Source of the DNA: Centroberyx gerrardi
Taxonomy: Eukaryota > Chordata > Actinopteri > Beryciformes > Berycidae
Assembly (NCBI RefSeq): GCF_048128805.1
Contig: NC_135998.1
Coordinates: 22,094,063 to 22,158,062, forward strand
Direction of reading: 5' to 3'
Length of the DNA: 64,000 bases
Under the pieces are notes generated by a model that saw nothing but the letters and a program-made list of their open reading frames with translations, was not told where the DNA came from and made no database searches. Made by a program: the position numbers and the translations under genes. Positions 47,701 through 54,121 of this stretch are shown in pieces; the first letter of the stretch is position 1, and each line of letters opens with the position of its first letter.

Positions 47701-48818
47701 CCACTGGTCTAATCTGTTCCCAGAAAGCTCCTCTGGCTCCCCGCCCTGCCTCTGGCCCCGGTGCTGCTCCCGGCCTCTGGGACGGCACCCAGCACCCGTC
47801 TGCCCCTCGGCCTCTGTTCGGCTCCATCCATGTGGAACATAACCGAGCTTTCACCCAAGAACAATCACAGAGGGATTCCCCAGGCAGGCGGGCGGGTCGC
47901 AGGGTGCTGCTGCTCAGGGACGAAGAGGACGGGCGGGGGGACCTGTATTTGAGATTTGACCGGTGTGTACGGTCGTGCTCCAACAGCTGTACACATGACA
48001 TACGGTCAGGACTTACCTGAAGTGCAGTATGTGAGGCTTCTCTGCTGGACTGCTGGGTCTGCGCTATACGGAGCCACGGTCTTACCTTTCTTTTTGTGGT
48101 ACTCATCCTCGTATTCGTCGGACGAGTCTGTGTGGTAGTTCAGCAGCTGATTGTGGTAGATCTCAGCGTAGTCCACCTGTTTATTTTTGGATTTCTTCCC
48201 CTTTTTCTTTTTATCTTCATCGCTGTCCGCGGATCCCTTCTTTGGCTTCTTCTTCTTCTTTTTCTTTGAGTCCTCCTCCTCCTCCTCCATTATGGGCTCC
48301 TCATCATCATCCTGAGATTTCTTCTTCTTTTTCCCTCCATCCTTAGACTTCTTATCCTTGGACCCCATCTCCTCCTCGTCCGCCTCTGGATCCTCTGAGG
48401 AGGATTTCTTCTTCTTTTTCTTCTTGTCCTCCTTTGCTCCCTCAGTCACTTCTCCTTCTTTGAGTCTCTCTGATTTCTTCCTCTTGGAACTGGTTGTGGT
48501 GTCATTATTGTTCTGCTCATCCCCCTCATCCTCGTTTTCAATCACAACACCACCTTCAGCATCATCCTCAGGCTTCTTTTTCTTTTTTTTCTCTTTTACC
48601 TTTTCACCCCCTTTTCTCTTCTTCTCTTTCTCTGGTGACTCCTGCTCGTCAGAGGTCTCCGCGGTCTTGTGTTTCTTCCGACTCTTCCCTCGGTTTGCGG
48701 TGTCCCCGTTGGCGACACTGTTGCTCTTCTCCTTCGACTTTGGCTCCGTTTCCTCCACTTCGTCATCAACCTCTTCGGTTTCCTCAGAAGCTGTGGATTT
48801 TTTCTGTTTTGGGGGCAT
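20406..48818 (-). CDS. loxhd1: LOXHD1, PLAT-repeat stereociliary protein, complete, 41 coding exons
   Basis: Exons, 5' to 3': 48818–48086, 44697–44583, 42624–42544, 41702–41518, 40765–40667, 40520–40372, 40258–40135, 39979–39729, 39646–39511, 39139–38979, 38842–38756, 38250–38115, 37876–37722, 37614–37454, 36621–36545, 36430–36234, 36120–35928, 35728–35568, 35443–35110, 34914–34763, 34657–34524, 33920–33772, 33524–33420, 33336–33208, 33078–32911, 32773–32592, 32262–32146, 31858–31696, 31364–31210, 31036–30827, 30489–30357, 30214–30006, 29863–29678, 28675–28548, 28345–28228, 26262–26085, 23330–23145, 22499–22329, 21666–21528, 21220–21065, 20886–20406. The total is 7284 nt and 2427 residues. 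The sum is divisible by three and every junction keeps phase. A charged N-terminus of about 244 residues is followed by 16 PLAT repeats, each with a version of [26 protein letters not shown] and FPC-RWL. In mammals LOXHD1 is needed in hair-cell stereocilia and mutations cause deafness (DFNB77). PLAT domains bind lipids or membrane proteins. Two introns have GC donors. Confidence 0.95.
20870..21666 (-). CDS. loxhd1: loxhd1 exons 39–41: PLAT repeat 15 (divergent)
   Basis: Exons 21666–21528 and 21220–21065 plus the start of 20886–20406, about residues 2170–2304. Motifs are [69 protein letters not shown] and FSCNALIPL. The calcium-loop and RWL motifs are lost, as in the mammalian repeat 15, so it is probably a structural repeat. 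Confidence 0.92.
21782..22094. mobile_element. MITE with about 40-bp terminal inverted repeats in loxhd1 intron 38
   Basis: The left end GGTAACACTTTATTTGGATA and the following agtccaatgttgatactcaa match the reverse complement of the right end (GGTCACACTTTTTTTGGATA, agtccaatgttgatactcaa). The arms are nearly identical over about 40 bases. The interior is non-coding and rich in aaccctaacc-like repeats. The superfamily is not certain from sequence alone. Confidence 0.8.
22329..26150 (-). CDS. loxhd1: loxhd1 exons 36–38: PLAT repeat 14
   Basis: The repeat runs from the end of exon 26262–26085 through 23330–23145 and 22499–22329, about residues 2036–2169. Motifs are [59 protein letters not shown] and [18 protein letters not shown]. 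The intron of about 2.75 kb inside this repeat is one of the longest in the gene. Confidence 0.92.
23331..26084 (-). other. loxhd1: loxhd1 intron 36
   Basis: 2.75 kb. It contains a GATA tetranucleotide repeat (23567–23640) and a short TG repeat near 25383–25420. No recognisable exon. Confidence 0.75.
23567..23640 (+). repeat. GATA tetranucleotide microsatellite
   Basis: About 18 uninterrupted units of GATA in a loxhd1 intron. Confidence 0.97.
26085..28675 (-). CDS. loxhd1: loxhd1 exons 34–36: PLAT repeat 13
   Basis: Exons 28675–28548, 28345–28228 and 26262–26085, about residues 1910–2035. Motifs are [53 protein letters not shown] and [18 protein letters not shown]. The 26262–26085 exon also encodes the start of repeat 14 ([14 protein letters not shown]). 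Confidence 0.92.
27558..27600 (+). repeat. TG dinucleotide microsatellite
   Basis: Interrupted (TG)n in loxhd1 intron 35; reads CA on the gene's strand. Confidence 0.95.
27680..27850 (+). repeat. TG/CG-rich microsatellite region
   Basis: (TG)n passes into GCGCGCGTGCGTGC and TGGG-rich units in loxhd1 intron 35. The alternating purine–pyrimidine stretch is Z-DNA-prone. Confidence 0.9.
28481..28514 (+). repeat. GA dinucleotide microsatellite
   Basis: (GA)17 in the short loxhd1 intron between exons 28675–28548 and 28345–28228. Confidence 0.95.
29287..29606. mobile_element. hAT-like MITE with 8-bp target-site duplication
   Basis: The left end CAGTGGTTCTCAACGTGGGG is the inverse of the right end (reverse complement CAGTGATTCTCAACCTTTTT). 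The flanking 8-mers tactagac (29279–29286) and tactagcc (29607–29614) match at seven of eight positions, the hAT signature. The 320-bp element is non-coding and lies 71 bases from a loxhd1 exon. Confidence 0.85.
29678..30214 (-). CDS. loxhd1: loxhd1 exons 32–33: PLAT repeat 12
   Basis: Exons 30214–30006 and 29863–29678, about residues 1778–1909. Motifs are [51 protein letters not shown] and [19 protein letters not shown]. The usual GAGTDANV loop is replaced by DASTTSRA, so calcium binding is doubtful; the mammalian repeat is similarly altered. Confidence 0.92.
30357..31364 (-). CDS. loxhd1: loxhd1 exons 29–31: PLAT repeat 11 and Lys-rich linker
   Basis: Exons 31364–31210 and 31036–30827 encode the repeat ([70 protein letters not shown]). 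Exon 30489–30357 encodes a linker of about 44 residues with [17 protein letters not shown]. The mammalian linker I recall is not Lys-rich, so this stretch has diverged while the flanking repeats are conserved. Confidence 0.92.
30790..30806 (+). repeat. short CA repeat near a loxhd1 donor site
   Basis: About eight CA units; UG in the transcript, beginning about 20 bases into the intron after the exon ending at 30827. Confidence 0.9.
31696..32773 (-). CDS. loxhd1: loxhd1 exons 26–28: PLAT repeat 10
   Basis: Exons 32773–32592, 32262–32146 and 31858–31696, about residues 1458–1611. Motifs are [66 protein letters not shown] and [18 protein letters not shown]. The exon ending at 32146 is followed at intron base 5 by a long UG repeat. 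Confidence 0.93.
32090..32141 (+). repeat. CA microsatellite abutting a loxhd1 donor site
   Basis: (CA)26 on the plus strand, (UG)26 in the loxhd1 transcript, beginning at intron position 5 after the exon that ends at 32146. It is preceded (plus strand) by a run of about 12 C at 32077–32088. Confidence 0.97.
32911..33524 (-). CDS. loxhd1: loxhd1 exons 23–25: PLAT repeat 9
   Basis: Exons 33524–33420, 33336–33208 and 33078–32911, about residues 1324–1457. Motifs are [57 protein letters not shown] and [18 protein letters not shown]. The extra Lys pair before AGTDANV is shared with mammals. Confidence 0.93.
33772..34914 (-). CDS. loxhd1: loxhd1 exons 20–22: PLAT repeat 8
   Basis: Exons 34914–34763, 34657–34524 and 33920–33772, about residues 1179–1323. 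Motifs are [53 protein letters not shown], and [19 protein letters not shown]. An acidic linker ([13 protein letters not shown]) leads to repeat 9. Confidence 0.93.
34337..34422 (+). repeat. TGAT and GAT microsatellites
   Basis: (TTGA)12 at 34337–34383 followed by (GAT)n at about 34399–34421, in a loxhd1 intron. Confidence 0.93.
35110..35728 (-). CDS. loxhd1: loxhd1 exons 18–19: PLAT repeat 7 with Lys/Glu-rich insertion
   Basis: Exons 35728–35568 and 35443–35110, about residues 1014–1178. Motifs are [49 protein letters not shown] and [15 protein letters not shown]. Between the GWFLE and FPCNRW blocks the exon carries about 40 extra residues, a run of Lys followed by Glu. Mammalian LOXHD1 has a longer basic–acidic insertion at the same place, so the insertion is an old feature of this repeat. 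Confidence 0.92.
35928..36430 (-). CDS. loxhd1: loxhd1 exons 16–17: PLAT repeat 6
   Basis: Exons 36430–36234 and 36120–35928, about residues 884–1013. Motifs are [61 protein letters not shown] and [16 protein letters not shown]. The intron between the two exons has a GC donor (CAG|gcatgt). Confidence 0.93.
36545..37876 (-). CDS. loxhd1: loxhd1 exons 13–15: PLAT repeat 5
   Basis: Exons 37876–37722, 37614–37454 and 36621–36545 (a 77-nt exon), about residues 753–883. Motifs are [49 protein letters not shown], and [19 protein letters not shown]. The intron between the last two exons begins with GC, not GT. Confidence 0.93.
36776..36850. mobile_element. possible fish retroposon 3' tail
   Basis: The string actttattgatccctgtgg followed by ggaaatt resembles the 3' tail shared by many fish LINE/SINE copies. 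No full element is visible around it, so this is a weak call. Confidence 0.35.
38115..39139 (-). CDS. loxhd1: loxhd1 exons 10–12: PLAT repeat 4
   Basis: Exons 39139–38979, 38842–38756 and 38250–38115, about residues 625–752. Motifs are [46 protein letters not shown], and [20 protein letters not shown]. The PWSLW opening is a hallmark of this repeat. Confidence 0.93.
39511..39979 (-). CDS. loxhd1: loxhd1 exons 8–9: PLAT repeat 3
   Basis: Exons 39979–39729 and 39646–39511, about residues 496–624. Motifs are [64 protein letters not shown] and [13 protein letters not shown]. The loop has GTNSKI in place of GTDANV, as in the mammalian repeat. Confidence 0.93.
40135..40765 (-). CDS. loxhd1: loxhd1 exons 5–7: PLAT repeat 2
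   Basis: Exons 40765–40667, 40520–40372 and 40258–40135, about residues 372–495. The repeat reads [52 protein letters not shown] and [14 protein letters not shown]. The acceptor of the middle exon (gatgaaag|GAGAGAG) has a poor pyrimidine tract. The reading frame and the protein match (GDTGERRL) leave little doubt that it is used. Confidence 0.92.
40294..40341 (+). repeat. TG dinucleotide microsatellite
   Basis: (TG)n in the short loxhd1 intron between exons 40520–40372 and 40258–40135. Confidence 0.95.
40989..41034 (+). repeat. TG dinucleotide microsatellite
   Basis: (TG)n with one C interruption in loxhd1 intron 4. Confidence 0.95.
41518..44697 (-). CDS. loxhd1: loxhd1 exons 2–4: PLAT repeat 1
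   Basis: Exons 44697–44583, 42624–42544 and 41702–41518, about residues 245–371. The repeat has [48 protein letters not shown] and [11 protein letters not shown], all close to mammalian PLAT 1. The loop GAGTDANV carries the usual acidic and hydroxyl residues of the PLAT/C2-like calcium site. Confidence 0.93.
42625..44582 (-). other. loxhd1: loxhd1 intron 2
   Basis: 2 kb. The part next to exon 3 (42625–43109) holds an open frame continuous and in phase with exon 3, starting at an ATG at 43109 and passing through a GA/CT repeat. The remainder shows nothing recognisable. Confidence 0.6.
42698..42771 (+). repeat. GA dinucleotide microsatellite
   Basis: Interrupted (GA)n about 75 bases upstream (in the transcript) of loxhd1 exon 3. 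Confidence 0.95.
44721..44772 (+). repeat. GA dinucleotide microsatellite
   Basis: (AG)n about 25 bases upstream of the loxhd1 exon 2 acceptor. In the transcript it is CU-rich and could serve as the polypyrimidine tract. Confidence 0.95.
47108..47397 (+). repeat. mosaic of four pentanucleotide repeats
   Basis: Blocks of GATTC/ATTCG, GGTCT, GATAC and AATTC units alternate over about 290 bases. All have period five, and the GATTCG–GGTCT pair recurs. Located in loxhd1 intron 1. Confidence 0.93.
47418..47706. mobile_element. hAT-like MITE
   Basis: The left end TAGTGGTCCTCAACATTTTT matches the reverse complement of the right end (CAGTGGTTTCTCAACCCAGG). The interior shares the 'gaccccct...ggggggtccc' style of the copy at 29287–29606. 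A clean 8-bp duplication is not visible, though TCTAAT occurs just outside both ends. Confidence 0.65.
48017..48085 (-). other. loxhd1: possible in-frame extension of loxhd1 exon 1
   Basis: Reading past the normal donor at 48086, the frame stays open for exactly 69 bases (23 codons). It then meets TCAG|gtaagt, a perfect donor consensus, at 48017. Joining exon 2 there also keeps phase. The added peptide begins [13 protein letters not shown] and ends LTYCTS. Confidence 0.45.
48086..48818 (-). CDS. loxhd1: loxhd1 exon 1: Lys/Glu/Asp-rich disordered N-terminus
   Basis: The ATG at 48818–48816 opens [13 protein letters not shown]. It is followed by about 200 residues dominated by Lys, Glu, Asp and Ser, with poly-Lys runs of up to seven. 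Only the end ([14 protein letters not shown], then DEYHKKK) resembles the mammalian N-terminus, which is far shorter in the form I know. The donor AAAG|gtaagac joins exon 2 as [11 protein letters not shown]. The segment is probably unstructured and could bind acidic or basic partners. A second, stronger in-frame donor lies at 48017. The start codon is the first ATG of the open frame; no in-frame upstream alternative is visible. Confidence 0.85.
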
Positions 48819-49100
48819 CTTTTATTCATCCACTTCCCTGGCCTTTAGTTTCGCAAGTGCTGCCTTGAGTTTCTAAAGCTGTAAGACAATTCATTTGACC
48901 CTTGGCTGCAGGGAGGTGCCGGGACCCCGGGGTTCAGCGAGGGCGGTGTGGGGCGTGCGGGTGCGGGCAGAGAGGCTTGGGCCACGGGGAGCTATGGCTG
49001 CCCGGATCTCTGCTACCTGGGCAATATGGCCATACAACCGACACACTCTACTCATGAAAAATTACTGTCACCTCGGCGCTCACGTGACCCGGGGAGAAAG
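48819..49100 (-). promoter_or_regulatory. loxhd1: loxhd1 promoter and 5' UTR region, probable
   Basis: GC- and CpG-rich sequence lies immediately upstream of the loxhd1 start codon, and a palindromic E-box CACGTG sits at 49081–49086 (in cTCACGTGAcc). No TATA box is obvious. The transcription start is not determined. Confidence 0.4.
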
Positions 49101-50958
49101 CCCTGTGAAAAAGGAGCCTTGCACAGAGAACTTATCCTCTCTGCCACGGCACTCTCCATTATTCATGGTGTCAGGATCGCTTTACGGGCCGGGGGCGTCT
49201 CGCTTTTACCTGCACAGACACGCACACACAGACAGACAGACAGACAGACAGACAGACCAACACGCAAACTCTCCCTTGCACTCCCTCTTTGTTAATGCTG
49301 ATTTACAACATAACAAAGTATATGGTAAATGCATATAAATCACATTTGCTAGTCCAGAGTGAAGGGAACATGTGAGTGGCAACAAAATTGGCTACCAGGG
49401 TGTAAATCTTAAGATTTACACTGTGTATTAAACATCCATCCAGCAATGATTTATTTTCTTCTCAGCTGCTGTCAGTCCACTTCAAAGTCCACTTAAAGGG
49501 TTATTTAGACTGCGTTATTGTCTGGAGGAGTAACTGCATCAATATTTAGCTGCACTCTGTCCTGGTAGACGGTATTGGTCCTGAAAAACAGAAAGAGCTT
49601 AAATGGGAGACTCTGGTGACTGGAGCCCAGTTGTTCATACAGCCTACTTTGCCTGAAGCTTTTTAGTGAAACTTTTATCGGCAAAAAAATGAATTAAATC
49701 TTAGTCAGATTCATTTTATCAAGAAAGTAGCTAGATTTTCAAAGTAGCTAGGTATGAAGAGGAAATATAAATATAAATATAGTAATTCTTTACTTTCAGG
49801 GAAATGCCCTCTAACCACACCTCTCTTTTATTGGTGACCCCCGCTTTTGTCTCAAGTTAGAGCTTTAATTTCTTCTCATCTTCATCATCATTTCATGCAG
49901 ATTTGCAAGACAATTCAAATGTAAGAATGGTTTAGGTGCCAAACAGTGAATAATATGCAGGACGGTTTCTTTTCATCGTTGTATCAGAAAAAGAATAATA
50001 AATATTTTAATTTTATGGATAAATTGATTAACATGAGAAAATTGTTCTGGTGTATTGCTTTGCTTTGATGGGAAATACAATACAATACAAAGCTGAAGAC
50101 AAAGGTAAATGGATATGAATCATATTGAGTTCAGCATGCTTTTGCCCGCATAGTCTTGTCTGCGTCACAATCACACTGGACTGATTCACAGTCTATCACA
50201 TCAAAATGACAAATAGTAAAAGCAACAGTATATAACAGAATAATTCTTGTTTGTCTATAACAATGCTGTTTTTTCTATAATAGTACAGATGCTGCTATGC
50301 AAAATGTTGTTGCAGTTCCATAACCCTGGCATACACATCTGCACCTGTGTATGAGCCAAATCATCCCATTAGCCTTATTGCTGCCACCTGATACCTGATA
50401 ATGTAGGCGTAAGGCAGTCAAGGGGAAGGGGGATTGGAGAAGGGCAGAGTTTGGTCATACTGATGGTAACATATCTATCAACATCAGATTACCCAATCCA
50501 TGAATGACAGCAGATAGTCAAACCTCATTTGACCCAGTGAACTGGGGAATCACCATGACAAAATGCTACATTGTTGTTGTTTTTTTTTTTAATTAATCAC
50601 ATTTATAACATTTGTGTAATAAAGTAAGTAATGAAAAACTGCACAATTAATTTGCATCGATCTATTCTATAAATATGTCTTGTGTAAGCTACTCATATCC
50701 AGATCACCTGCGATGAACTTGTTGTGTCTTGAGACAATCAAATTTTCCAGTTGACCTCTTTGTTGATAGTTGTGTCCAAGTGATGTGACCTTCAGAGATT
50801 CGGTCAGTCAGCCCCGTTCTGCCATCTTTACACACACCTCCGCTCTTTTAAAAACCATAAGAACATCATTCAATGAAAGCTCAGCTTCACCTTAAATTGA
50901 AATAATAGCAAGATAGTTATAGCTTGGGCAACTGTTGAAATGAAAGAATAGTGATAGA

Positions 50959-51393
50959 CAGGGCCGGCTCTAAACTGCTGGAGGCCCTAGGCAAAATTTT
51001 TTGTGGAAGCCCCCTTTTAAGACAAATCCTACTCACCATCAAGCAATACTGAGTAAAATGTAGTGTTTAAAGCACTGTATGTTTTTTACCTGTTATAAGA
51101 TACAGCACATGAATATCAAAATAAAATGTAACAAATACAAAGGTGAATGTGGCTCTCTCCAATTGTGTGGACATGAGCTTAAAATGAAGACTTTCAAGGG
51201 GGACTCCTAAGTAACTAATAAGATCCATCATTTGCTGGGGGTGGGGGAGGGCTTCCCTGAATCAGTGCTTTTGATTGGTTTTGTGATCACTGGCATGTAA
51301 TGTATCCAATAAGAACGGTAGCACTTTTTTTTTTTCTAAAGTAGAAAAAATACATTAAAGGATCCGTGAGGCCTATAGGGAGAACTGGCTATG
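50959..51393. mobile_element. hAT-like MITE with 8-bp target-site duplication
   Basis: The left end CAGGGCCGGCTCT matches the reverse complement of the right end (CATAGCCAGTTCT) at nine of thirteen positions. The interiors just inside each end share 'ggccctagg / ctataggcc'. The flanks gtgataga (50951–50958) and gtgatgga (51394–51401) agree at seven of eight positions. 435 bp, non-coding. Confidence 0.78.
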
Positions 51394-52081
51394 GTGATGG
51401 ACATCTGAATGTGATTAACTTTCTGAATCAGATTTGGTCAAAGTGATCTGACCATTATAAGCTACATCTGGTCAGAGTGAAGTCTTGTTTCTGATGTAGT
51501 CCTAAGCGTTTCATATGCTACAGCATATAGCCCATATAGCCCACAACTCTCATCATAGAGCTTTCATTGCTTCACTAATGTTACTTTTATCTTCTAATTT
51601 GCTAATAGATTTTTTTATTTACTTGTACTTGAGATAGATGAAGATCAGATGAACACCAACTCCAGATCGGCGTCAGTTATGGTGTAACATAACTCAGTAT
51701 GATCTGATCTAAAGCGGACCCAGGTGAGTCAGTCAGTGAGAGGACACTGACACCGGCCACTGCTTAATAATTGAGGTGTTGACAGCACCTTTGCTTAAGG
51801 AGCTAATTGGAGCGGACAAACCAGAGGTCAACTGGTCTGAAGGGAGACGGTTAATTCAGCACCACGTGTCTGTCGCTCCCCACAAGCAACAAGTGATGTT
51901 CAGCTACTACACACTGGATTATAGGACTACATCCACAATACTGCTCATTGTCACCCGGGTGCCACAGTGATACCAGCTCTCATTTGTGGCCAATCGATTG
52001 ATTTGAGTCAGTCCTATTGTTAGTGTTACTGAATTTATGTGTATGCTCATGTACTGCAGTAAGCTACTTCACTGAGCCTCC

Positions 52082-52096
52082 CCACCCCACCCCACC

Positions 52097-52139
<43 letters not shown>

Positions 52140-52140
52140 A
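52082..52140 (+). repeat. CCCAC and CA microsatellite
   Basis: CCCAC units pass into (CA)n just beyond the presumed end of the st8sia5 transcript. Confidence 0.9.
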
Positions 52141-52196
52141 GTTTATAAATAAAACCCAATATGACCATGCAAGACAAGTGAGAAAATTCAAACAAG

Positions 52197-52202
52197 TTTA
52201 TT
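52197..52202 (-). terminator. st8sia5: candidate poly(A) signal of st8sia5
   Basis: TTTATT on the plus strand, AATAAA in the transcript, 1.9 kb after the st8sia5 stop codon. The sequence between is free of repeats and coding signal, as expected for a 3' UTR. Confidence 0.45.
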
Positions 52203-54121
52203 TACAAACACAATACCAGTATAAAGTATGATCCAGAATCAGTTAAGAAGCACTGTGTTATACATTACCGTCTATTCAGTACACAGACCAATTCCCTTCC
52301 TGTTCCATCCTTAATTCAGTTGTGTTGTCTACAAAACAATTTAGTGGTTCTAAAATTCAAACCAAAATTTTTTTGGTGTGCTCGTAGTTACTGAACTCAT
52401 ATCTCTTGTGCATATATACACACACACAGAGTCTGTATGAATGACAAAGGAAAGGATCCTTTAAAACCTTAGCAGTGATGCCCTTCAACTATAAATGATT
52501 TAATGGACAAGTGAATGGCAGAGCATGAATAGAACAAAATTGAGATTAAACAAAACAACCATACAGCTTTCCAATGATCAAATGCACAATGCTTTCAAGC
52601 TTACAAACTGAATATTCACATTTCAAAGGGGGGGACATAATGTAATGCAGTAGTAGTAAAAGTATCATATCATTTCACAAAGGGGCAACAACCACTTTCA
52701 TCCTTTCATCCATCATCAATGAGAACGGCATCCAATATTATACAATTCACTTCTAACAAATCCCATTCGTGATAAGGTTCGTGTATATCTCCAAAAGCAC
52801 TGTGAGCTTCAGTAGAGGCTTAAGTGTAAACATATTTCAGTGATCATTGAAGCAGGCACACACAAAGCCAAGTATAGAGTAAAGTCATGCACAGCATTAC
52901 ATGGTTATGAATGGAGTTCTATCTTACAGGGAACAGGACCTTACTAATTCCAGTAGAATATAAGAAGAGAACTGCGCATGGATTCCTGTATCTTGGAGAG
53001 TCTCAAATGTCCCTTGATTCAGGAGACAGTATAAGAATTAGTTTGACATTGATGTACTTTAGATAAGCAATACACATGGGTGAATTGCATATCCGAAAGA
53101 GGGTTTGATATCTCATAAGGCAGCATGGCTTAAGACATGAATGACAGCGAGAGGCTGGGTTGCTCAACAGTGCTCTGTGATTCTTGACTAATACGATGGC
53201 CTTGGACGTTTTGCTGTGGTGGCGTCGTTATAAAATAGCATATCTGGCTTTTGTCCAAAAACTGTGACAAGCCGAAAAAACACTCCCACCATTTTGCACC
53301 AGAAATATCAGAGGGAATTTTCCAGTGCTTCAGTCAAATGGGAAGAAAGTAGGCCATTGGAAAAAAAAAGGCCATTTGAAGAGAGTAGCAGTGTTTTAAA
53401 ATATTCACCCAGTGAATTTGGTGAATAGGAAATAGATTCATAAAGCTACGCAATTACGAGTTTCATCGTGTTTTTTTTTTAAATCTTTGTATTTTTTTGG
53501 ATTAGCTCAATATCAAGGTTCAGGCTTTTTTTTTTATTAATTTTTTTAGTTTTTTTTTTACACAAACATTAAAAGCTGCCACGCCCACAGAGTGTCTGAG
53601 AGAAAGAGCGGGGGAATGAGGGAGCACAAAGAAACCGTCAGAGAGAGAGAGAGTAAGAGGGACACCCACAGTGGCCCTGCTTCAGCGTAAATACTTGTGC
53701 AACGTTGAGTAGAAAACAACACCTCTGTACAGCAGTACCACTGAGCCACTAGAAAACGTCACGGAAACGACATCACTAGGAAGACCACTTTTCACATTAA
53801 AAACAAGCATCCTACGGTCAGAGAGTCAGAGATAGCCACAGTCGTTGGATTTGTTAAGTGAGCAAGTTAAGGTACACATCGAGTAGAGAAATCATATTGT
53901 TGGCATTGAAGCAAGCAACCTTCAAACGTGTAATGGAACTACAGGGAGCACAGTAGAGTACGCTCCAAAGGCCGTCTCTCTATTTCAATACTGAGCCATC
54001 TCATTCGCTGTCCATCAGATAAAACACATCTTAAAAAACGGATGAAAACTAAAGGGTAAAATGTTGAGCTTCCACGACACATTATAGCAGAAGAAGAAGA
54101 TCTCAGGCGGGCGATGGGTGA
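52203..54121 (-). other. st8sia5: st8sia5 3' UTR, probable
   Basis: Non-coding, AT-rich sequence between the st8sia5 stop codon and the AATAAA at 52202–52197. Includes T-rich runs near 53470–53560. No gene is recognisable. Confidence 0.5.

Larger units (their letters stand above)
44698..48085 (-). other. loxhd1: loxhd1 intron 1
   Basis: 3.4 kb. It contains a GC-rich stretch near exon 1 (about 47710–48000), a hAT-like element (47418–47706), a mosaic of pentamer repeats (47108–47397), and a GA repeat beside exon 2. No further exon is recognisable. Confidence 0.7.
49101..52196. other. intergenic region between loxhd1 and st8sia5
   Basis: No recognisable gene. It holds a CAGA tetranucleotide repeat (about 49231–49255), a hAT-like MITE (50959–51393), and a CCCAC/CA repeat (52082–52140). 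Confidence 0.6.

Noticed and set aside
48358..48876. Plus-strand 172-codon frame rich in Ser and Phe
   Set aside because: It is the antisense of the Lys/Glu-rich loxhd1 exon 1; compositional bias keeps it open.
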